A stretch of DNA of 30,302 nucleotides from assembly GCA_003568945.1 (NCBI GenBank), contig BDIP01000124.1:1-30302 (forward strand), written 5' to 3'. This DNA is from Kipferlia bialata. Taxonomy: Eukaryota > Fornicata. Each line of letters opens with the position of its first letter. Position 1 is the stretch's first letter. The notes under the pieces were generated by a model. The model did not search any database, had not been told where the DNA came from, and saw nothing but the letters and a program-made list of their open reading frames with translations. The position numbers and the translations under genes were made by a program. Shown piece after piece: positions 12,101 to 21,935 of this stretch.

Positions 12101-15100
12101 TAACTATGGATACCTCTTAACCGCTACTGATGCTAGGCAGACTGATCCCACCTCCATGTCCCCTGCAGACGTTAGACGCAGCATGTACGCCAACCCAGTC
12201 CTCAAGGCATTTTTCAGGTATTGAAGATAGAGTGTGTATTTCTATTAAAAATGATTTTTCAGTTTGTGTTCTGAATTCATACAGATATCTCACCTTTAGG
12301 TCTATGTCTGGCTCTTCCAAGGAGGAGCGCGTGAGTGTCATGTACCTGACATCCGACCTCTCTGCCGCAACTGTCGAGAGGTATCATATATAATTCTCTA
12401 TCCTATTTCTTTCTATATGTTTATGTCTGTGTCTTCTATATCTTCCCAACTGTTGAATATTGTGTCTGACCTTGATACCTCTCTTACTCCAGGTATGTGT
12501 CGCAGTGGCTGGACTCTGCCTGTGAGGGCGAGGCAGACTCTCTGCCCCAGTGCCTTGTCTGGATGTGTGACCTGGCAGAGATAGAGCCTGCCCATGTCAG
12601 AACACTCAGGAGGATCATTGATCAGGTATTGGACTTCTAGTAGCATTAGAACTGTATATTTGTTTAACTCCTATTTGTCTGACCCATTAGGCTGTGTCTT
12701 CTCGCCTTGCTGATGGATCCAACCTCTCAAGTGCCTATGTTGTGTGTGTGGCATTCACACCTAATGACGATGCTGGTGACACTAGTGAGAGGGATGGAGA
12801 GGGAGAGGGAGAGGAGGAGAGAGAGACACTGGATGTCATGTTCCACAGGGACTGGCGCACAGTGTTCACCTCAGACTCTTTCGACAGCCTCCCAACACCA
12901 GGTATGCATATGTATACATATTGAAACTTTACTAATTCTGTGTGTACTACTATTCTCACTGTATGTGTCTCTTACTTCCCAGGCATCCCCGTTGCCAAGC
13001 TCCTTCAGACCGTTCTCAAGCAGAGGCAGGATGCACTAGACGGGTCCACCCAGACAAAGACAGAGGTGCGATATCATTTGCAGTCACTTCCCTGCGATAT
13101 CATTTGCAGTCACTTCCCTCGTTGTTAATGTATGCAATACTCTATTCACCCCAGGATACCCATCTTCGTGTAGACAGGATCGTCTCACTGAACCTGCCAT
13201 ACGTTGTGGACAAGCTGCCAATCGCAAAGTTCGTACTATGTCACTCTCTTCACTCCCTATACTGGGTATACTGTGCGTTCCTTTGTTATCATCATGTTGA
13301 CCCCTAGGTACCGCTCCCAGTGCACTGTATCCACCTCCATCCTGGTCCAGCCAGACCCATATGCGGCAGTTCTAGCTGCTGTGCAACTTCCATGTGTCAG
13401 AGGCGCACTGACTAGAGTGCTGACAGGACTCATCGGAAACACACCATTCGGAGACCTCATCAGGTGAGTACCTACACACTCACTACATAGGAATTGTGCT
13501 ATAATTGTATATATTGTTGCTTACCTCCAGAGATCACGTCGATGAGCGCAAGAGCCACCTCATGCCGCTTGCCTCTGCCCTCCACAGTCTGCAGACAGGG
13601 GTTGTACTATTCCTCACTCTGGCAGTGCACGCCCTGCTAGAGACAGGTATGTACTTGGACTTGGCATGTGGAGTATATATTCATGGATACTTATGTCAGG
13701 CGACCTTGACGCCCTTGTTGAGTTCCACCACAACGTGACCCCCAGCACTGATATGGGACATACTTCTATGGTGTATTCACCTACCATCTGCTCCTCCGAC
13801 AACCACCGCCAGCTGGGTGTGATTGAGGACATGCTGGGATGTCTCATCCAGCACCATGTCATCAAGAACCACACCAGTCTGCTGGGACTCAGGTAGGATG
13901 CATCCCAAATTTCTTACCTTCTCTTGCATTGGCAGTTCATGGGTATGCTATGTTCTTTGACTCTCAGGCACTCTGTGACCAACATCACTGACGGCCACCC
14001 CCTGCTTCGCCCCATTGCCCTAGCCGTTCTGCCACCCTACCCTGGTATTGGGATGCTGTACGATATGATAGCAGAGGTCAACAAGCAGAGGTTAGTGTCT
14101 TCTTACTCTGATGCTCCTGACTGACGGCTTCTTTTGATTCTCATTTGTCTCTCTTTAGTGTCTGACTTCAGTGGCCTTCTGGTCCCGGCTGACATCCTTG
14201 CTGCCTACATTGACTCCCCCACACCCCCAGAGGACACAGACTCTGAGGCTGGTGAGGGAGGGAGTGAGATCGACGCTGTGCTTGAGAGGGTGATGGTTGT
14301 GGTGGCCAAGGTCTCTTCCATTGTGGGTATGGATAACCTCCATGCCATTCTAAGTCTGCCAGGGTTCGATGACTTCTCCCTCGAGTACGTTGCTAGAAGG
14401 ACCCTGCTTCCAGAGATGTTTGCAGAGGTAGAGGCAACTCAGATGGAGATGGGCCCTATGGAACCAAGACCACTGTCTAGACCACTCATGTACCTGTCAC
14501 AAGTGCTCAGGTATTATGAATACCACATTACTATAACTATTGAATATCCCCTATATCCTCTATCTTTTCTCTGTGTGTATGATGTATTTGAGAGCTTCTC
14601 TACTCACCCTCAGGTGGCACCTCACCTTCTCCCCCCTGTCTGTACTGCAGTCTGTCAGCTACAGACCAGTCCAGCCAGGCACTGCTGTGCAGGTGGAGGA
14701 TGCCAAGACTCTACAGCTCAGGGCAGTCCACTGCTCAAACCTCTTCCTCGCACACGGCCTATTCTCATGGGAGAGGTATGACTGCACACTAATATTACAC
14801 TGATATTTGAGTGATAGTTTCTATTGTGGGACACATTGTCCTAACCGTAGGCACCCATACTCCGCAGTGTGCGAGGTTCTTCGTGACCTTGACCTGCTGT
14901 CCCCTATATACAGCACATCCTCTCCCCTGGAGACAGATGGGGAGGACTCGCCTCTGTCCCCTACCCAGAGCATTGGAGATGTCCCAGGTAGCCCTCTAGT
15001 AGTGTGTGTAGCGTGCATTCGTATCCCTGTATGCACAATACTACGATATGACATATGTAATGTTTTGGTTTAGAGTATCCCTAACTCCCAGCTAACCCGA

Positions 15101-18100
15101 GTCTATCTGCGGCTGAGATGATCATCCACACCCTAAGTGAGGCCATACCCCACATAGCAGGGGACTCACACCGGCTAGGTTGGTGGTTCAGTACCTGCGT
15201 GTTTGTTTCTAAAGTATATATGCGCATTGACACTATTTGGTTGTCTGTAGCTCATTTTCATTCTGACTCGCAGGACTCTGGGTCAGAATCAGTGCAAGAC
15301 TCTTGGATACTCTCAGGTGAGTTTGTCATTCTTGATTATAGATCAAAGAATTGTTTGTGTTATTATTCTCCATTATATCTTGTCAACCCTCGGCTTACTG
15401 TATTTCTTCTGACTCCCAGGTGGATGGGCATCTTCACCGACACTGACAGTGTCCATGGAGACAGGATACCCCTGGCAGAGTCGAGAAGGGTGGTCGCTAT
15501 CCAGCAGGTACGAACACATAGTTTATTAAGTATTCCTATTTACGCGCGTGTGTATTGTATCTTACCGTTAGGCCCGTGCTCTCATCACTGCATCCCTTGC
15601 TGCCAGTGAGTACAGTACCCTAGTGAGACCAGTAGAGATGCCAGGGAGGAATGTCGAGGTATGCATGTGTCTCATGTATACACATTGCAACTAATTACTA
15701 CAATTCATTTATTCAATTAATGAGTTATGTATTTTGGAGTAATATTTACAGTACTACAATGTATCTCACTCCAGACCCCTGCCTCTGTTGCGGCTGCCCT
15801 CACCTCTCTGCACTCCTACCTAGTTGGTACAGGCGAGATGCTGGCACCCCATGTACCCAAGGAGTGGGGCAGGATCATGAGAAGGGCCATGGAGGAGACA
15901 GGTATGGAAGCCTGAAGTACCTGCATACAGCAGTATACAACACAATAATCCCTCGCCCATAATTTGTGGAGATGATTTGGAGGGGACAGGTCGAGTGTTG
16001 TGAATGCATTGAGTGTATAATTATGAAACGTGTATTGTATAGTTTTGCTAACCCCAAGGCAGCTGGCACCTAGGCCTGGTCCTGTCCACTCTGTTCAGCC
16101 TCGACCTCACAGGGGACCTCTACATGGGTAAGATATTGGTACCTATACCATGAGTAGTAACTATATAGCACTCATTCATCTGTTGTAGTGTTTACCCCCA
16201 GGTGCTGCCCAGAAGATGCTCAATACCTTACAGGACTGCGTCCCTCTCAGTTCCTCATCGGCCACTCTCACAGCCATATTCTGCTTGTTTAACGGCATAT
16301 ACGACTTCGAGGTTAGTAGTTCTCATTAACAATTCAGTTTCTATTGAGAGTATATAGTTGCATCTGTCGCTATCGTCTCAATACTAATGCTTAGGACGTT
16401 GTTGTGAAGCCCCTTCCCGTGCAGTTCTGCACCACATTCCTAGCAAAGCTCTGCCCGGGCCTGGCGGACCTTAGCAGGTGAGTGTGGACTTCAATTGTAT
16501 TGAACTTCGTCTTGCTAATGATTGTTTTCAATGCTCTACTTGGAATCTCATATTGCTGTCAATTACCCTCACACCAGGGATGCACTGGTCTCTGTCATTG
16601 CCCTCTCTGTGACAGATCAGCTGCAGGAGTCCATGGCTGGGGTGGGGGGCAAGGTGAGGACGAGTGTGCGTGGTGTTACTATTATTCAGTCCTATTTTCA
16701 TAGATCTAACTCCCAGTGCGTGACTGACTCCGGTGTCCCCATGTCCTACAACTCCCTGACTGCCTTGTTGATGCTGCACAAGGCACAGCTGAGGAAGGTG
16801 GTGGAGGACACGCCCATGGAAGGTATGCTCATGTATCCTGTATGTGCAAGACAACACATTATCATTGTTTTCTAGGGCACGCCTGCTGTAGATAATATAC
16901 ATATATGGTGTTTAGTTGTTTCGTTACAATTCCACTTCCTTTCTGATCATTCCCATGTACTCTTCTACTTACCGCAAGGCCTCACCTTCTTCTTCTCTTC
17001 CTTCTCTCTATTGTTTCACTGACTACTAGGCCTCACCATTCTGGGTCAGATTGTGCAGAACCACACGGCAGAGGGACCCAGCAACGTGCACAGCTCTGAG
17101 ATGCAAGTGGTGGTCAACGGTAAGTGCCATATGCACAACTGTTTTAGTTTCTCTTTACCTTCTTTTTACTCTACTATTACTTCTATTTGGTGCATTCTGA
17201 GTCTTCGTTGTTTCTGACCTCTAGCCTATGTCAAGTGCGTTGTCCCCTTCCTAGTGGGTGTCCTTGTGGGCACGGCCAAGGGAAACGACACCATGCTAAG
17301 GACTATATGCAGCAGGAGTGCCGTTGTCACCTTTGCTCAGTTATCCCGCCAGGTACAGTACTATACCATACAGTATAGTTGCATTGATAGTGTTTTGTAT
17401 AGATACAGTGTTGTGGGACAACAATGCCTATGCCCCCTTTGTGGCTGACCCAGTGGTCTCTTTAGTATTTTACCTAGATATATAGCCGTCTTATGTATTC
17501 ATATGTGTTAACCCTAGGCCTGTGTCCACTTTGTTGCCGGTGTTGCTGAGCTCTGCGGCCACTCATCAGATGACGCATCGGCATATCTGTTGGAGGACAA
17601 GAAGCTATACGTCACCTTCACACGGGTGTCACAGCTGCTCGGTGAGTAGTATATGTAAATATATATTGAACACCATATATTGTTGTGGAAGGGGTCCGTC
17701 TCTCTCCTGACCCCAGGTTCAATCTCCATTGGAGCCGAGTCTCGCACCCCCACTTTCCTACCAGCCTACATGTGCAACGTCGGATCGCAGCTAGAGTGCG
17801 TCTTTCTACTCTCTTATGGAACAACCCCGCTATAATCCAAATAGGATTACTTGGATAACTATTGTCTTCCCTCACCTCAGGCGTCAGTGGGAGTCTTTCT
17901 ACAGGGCAGTCAAGGGATGTGAGACAGCCAAGCAGATCAGGGAGGCAGGAAGGGACCAGAGAAAGGTATAGTTGCATCAATATATGTATAGGAACAGAGG
18001 AAGCTATGTAATTGCCTGAAGCACACCTCCAGTTTCGCACTTATATGTCATCTAGTTTCTACTTGTAACCCCAGGGTGGTCTCACAGCCGAGCACCTGAG

Positions 18101-21100
18101 GATGTTCATGGCCACCATCGCTGCATACTGTCTGTACGACGAGTCCCCATCCCACCACGTCCAGTTCGGGATACCCGCATTCATAGCGGTATGTACCTGT
18201 GGCTTATCTTGACGACAGTTACCTACGCCATACTTACTCTGACTTCTAGGCTGTTGATCTCTTCAATGATGAGATCAACCACTACGAGGGCCTTCAGATC
18301 AAGTTCCTAGCCGATCCTCAGTCGCACTGTCCCATATACGACACACCGGTGAGTCATGAGTGGATATGTAATATGCTGACGTTGTCTGTGCACACAACAG
18401 AAGTCTGTGGTTCTTAATTCACTGACCCACAGGATATCCTGCCGTACTGATCTGATCATCTACAGTTTAGTGGCACAATAATTATTGTAGATTCACGTTT
18501 GGAAGTCTCTTGCTAATACTTCTATTCGCTCTTAACCTCAGGATATCCTGCCGTACTCTGATCGGACTGTCGTCTTTGCAAAGGAGATCTTCCCTCCCAC
18601 GTCCCAACACCCCAACGACTATGTGGATCACAAGAGGTAGGGGTATACTGGTATCGATATGTTTATACTATAGTGTGATATTGCAATACAGTGTTTCTTT
18701 GTCACCTACACATTCAACATTAGTGCAATTAATGTCATATTCTGCCTCACAAGTGCATATATGTGAAGCATTTCTCTCATCTTTGCCTTACCCCCAGCGA
18801 CAACCACGGCAATGTCGTCCTCCGCTATGTTGTTACCAACGTGGGTATTGCCAGCCTGGGTCTACCTAGGTAATTATATTGCCATATGTGTATAGACGAT
18901 TTCAGCATGAACCATGAATTAGTATATCTCTAGAATACTTGTAGAGCACTGAATGAAATACTATACTACCTGGATATATATTTCTCCTTCATTGCCTCTG
19001 ACTGTGCAGGAGCAAGCACTGGCTGAACGTGTGGACCCAGCAGTACCACCAGATGGGTGGTCACTACCCACTAGGTACGACCATAAGTATACGTGTATCG
19101 TGTAGAAAATTGAACACCCAGCCTTACGCGATAGGCCACTCCTGGTCCAGTGCGTGTGGTACTGGTATCCACCTGGACTGTGGTATGAAGGACGGGCGGT
19201 TCAGTGACATGACGGTAGATGCATTTAAGGTATATACTGTGTATATGTATGTATATATACTTACTTCCTGTTTAGTATGTATTAGATATATTACATTCAC
19301 TAACCATCAGGTCCGTGCCATGGACCCCAAGGCCACCAGGATGTCCTGGCTGGCCACATATGCAGCAGTCATATTCGCGATGCTCACTATGCCAGGTATA
19401 ACATTGCTGTCAACTCTTTCTGTATTGATTGATTGAATAATGGATAAGCAGTCTCTATCTCCATAGCTAACCACCAGGTGGCTTCAAGCCAGCCACCGAG
19501 TCTGACAACATCCTGTCCACTAAGAGCACACTCGGAATGGGAAGGTGGGTCAGCCTGCACTGATATTGTATTGCTATAATATCCAGTATGTTGACATTCT
19601 ACTGCTATCATGCCTTGATAGTAACTGACCCCAGGCTTGTGTACTGTCAGGCCCAGGTTGGCAACTGTGTCTCAGTGTTCCAGGAGATCATGCGGTGCAC
19701 AGAGGCCAAGGTATGTCGTATGAGATATTGATATGAGTACTATATGTAGAGTATAATGAACTACGGAGATCATGCGGTGCACAGAGGCTAAGGTATGCTT
19801 TTCTTCATATATATTTATATTCTAATTCAGGCCAAGTAGTAATCTTACTGATTCATAAATCTAAAAGTGATAAGAATCGTTGATGATCCTCTCTCACCCC
19901 CAGGCCATGTCGTATATATCCTGTGCCATGGAGCAGCTTGTGGTCAATGACACACCCCTGTGCAACAATGAGTGGAGCCATCCCACGCAGAGTGAGTACA
20001 ATTATTATTCTACTTCATATAGATATATAGTGACAAATATTCATTCAAGTGTATCTTCCTAACCCCCAAGACCTTAGAGACACCCTGGAGAGAGACTATA
20101 TACGTATAATCAGTAACATCAGTACATTTATATTACATATCATTATAGTATCCAGATACATATATCCCCTAACCCCCAAGCCTCCGTGACACCCTGGAGA
20201 GTTTATATGTATATTCATTAATATTAATTATAGTTTTATTGCATTATAGTATCCAGTTCCATATACCCCCTAACCCCCCAGACCTTAGAGACACCCTGGA
20301 GAGAGAGTTCAAGACTGACATCTCAGACCCGGCCTATGAGAGGTACTTGAGTTGTGGTATCATTTTGATTCAATCATATTCGTGGCTGTTCACATGTGTG
20401 CGTCTGTACAACTCATAGTCTTGATAGTGCATGAGGACATAAGTATCAATTATATTGTAGTATACCTCCTGCGTATCTCACTCTTAGGACCAACAGCCAC
20501 CATGTATTAATGGTGCAGAGGACCGCTGTGGCCATGGAGGGAGAGAGCGACAGGATGTCATTCGATGCTCCCAGCATAGGGGGAGAGCCCATGAGGTATA
20601 TCACATACGCTGAAATCTAATATATATGCATATATATATATATATATATTGTTGATTCGATGCACCCAGCATAGGGGGAGAGCCAATGAGGTGGGTATTC
20701 TTATGTGGACAGATTGATATGAGTACTTGGACAAGTGTGTGAGAACATGTATCCCCCCCCCCCCTCACCCCAGGGACTCCTATGTGTCCGAGGACCTCAC
20801 TGCACTGCATGCAACAGAGACAGGTGTGGGATGTGTATACATGGTCACTAAAATACTGAGTGATACTGTAATATTTGAAGATAGTCATTGATATACTTAT
20901 AGTGCCCTCACTCCAGGTGCCGCCATGTACTTTGACATGACTACACGTATATATATTATATTCTTGTCTATATAGTACATGTCGATACTTGTTATTCACT
21001 CCAGGCGCCGCCATGTCCTTTGTGATTGAGAATGAGGAGCTCCTACGCAATGCAGGGCGGTGTGTCAGATACGCACTGGAGCTGCGGTGAGTACATATAC

Positions 21101-21897
21101 AGCTCACACTCTACTCCCCCCCCCCCCTCTCTCTAGTCTAACCCTCAGTGCACGTCTGAGCTACAGCTGCCGACACACACTATCTCTCTCTCTCTATATA
21201 TATATGTATATGTATATACCATTCTCACCCCCAGTGCCCGTCTCAGCTACACCCTGAGACACCGTCTATATCAGAGACACTTGACATGCTCAGTGCCCCA
21301 GCTATGCAGGGCAATGGCGAGGGTATGAGTATATTTCTTACGCGGTACACATGATTCATCTTACGCGATAGGTCCATGCCCACAGGGGCACTGCCAAGGC
21401 CATCGAGAGGGTGTTTGATCAGTTCCTGGAGGCATACATGGTGGGTGACATTTTGTATATATATATATTTATATGTAATTATCACATTTATATGCATATA
21501 TTACATTTGTATGTATAAGTCTTAGTAACATCAGGACACCCGCCCCCACATGCGTGTTGTTGAGAACGACTGTGCTGAGAACCAGCTCCCAGAGGTCACA
21601 AAGGTGTGTTGTATTCATATGTATATGAGTACTGCATAAGAATTACTCTCTTTCTATCGTCCCCACATAATCCTCTCTTCTTCTATTGTTCTCTCTCTTA
21701 CCCCCTAATGTCCCTGATAGCCAGGCTCTTTCTCGCGCTCTCTCTCTCTCTCTCTCTCTTACTCGCTCTCTCTTAACTCCAGGACTACCCTCTTATGTCC
21801 CTGATTGCCTTTGATGGCAAGGGAAGGGGAAGAGGAGGAGACGCATACGCAGTCATCGATGAGGTGAGGTTGAGTATCTCTATATGATGATATATAT

Positions 21898-21935
<38 letters not shown>

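Larger units (their letters stand above)
12983..18869 (+). other. Gene 1 exons 55-82: E3-shell-like helical region without a RING
   Basis: Exons: 12983-13065, 13155-13228, 13308-13463, 13531-13646, 13700-13892, 13968-14090, 14172-14510, 14614-14775, 14851-14987, 15092-15178, 15274-15316, 15420-15507, 15572-15658, 15775-15901, 16059-16127, 16202-16311, 16395-16477, 16578-16653, 16717-16822, 17030-17119, 17225-17352, 17518-17641, 17717-17795, 17881-17965, 18075-18188, 18250-18348, 18542-18636, 18798-18869. Residues 2552-3600, largely predicted helical. In RNF213 this span holds the shell and, about 580 residues in, the RING (CxxC...CxH...CxxC). I read all 28 exons and found no such cysteine/histidine set; the overall length is roughly kept, so the RING appears replaced or eroded and not removed with a large deletion. 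Exons 78-79 align in pattern with the human region just before the RZ finger. Confidence 0.65.

Noticed and set aside
2824-12901. Dynein heavy chain or midasin as the identity of gene 1
   Set aside because: P-loop spacing, the LFLDEVN segment, the LDPTVQNR segment and the C-terminal patterns fit RNF213; dynein linker/stalk and midasin MIDAS features are not seen.
16823-17029. Gene boundary in the 207-nt gap between exons 73 and 74
   Set aside because: Phase is conserved across it (G/GC), normal donor and acceptor exist, and RNF213-like patterns continue on both sides.
19119-21371. Identical rare acceptor string CTTACGCGATAG before exons 84 and 94
   Set aside because: With the branch and AG fixed, only about five bases are free; a chance match among some 115 introns is expected.
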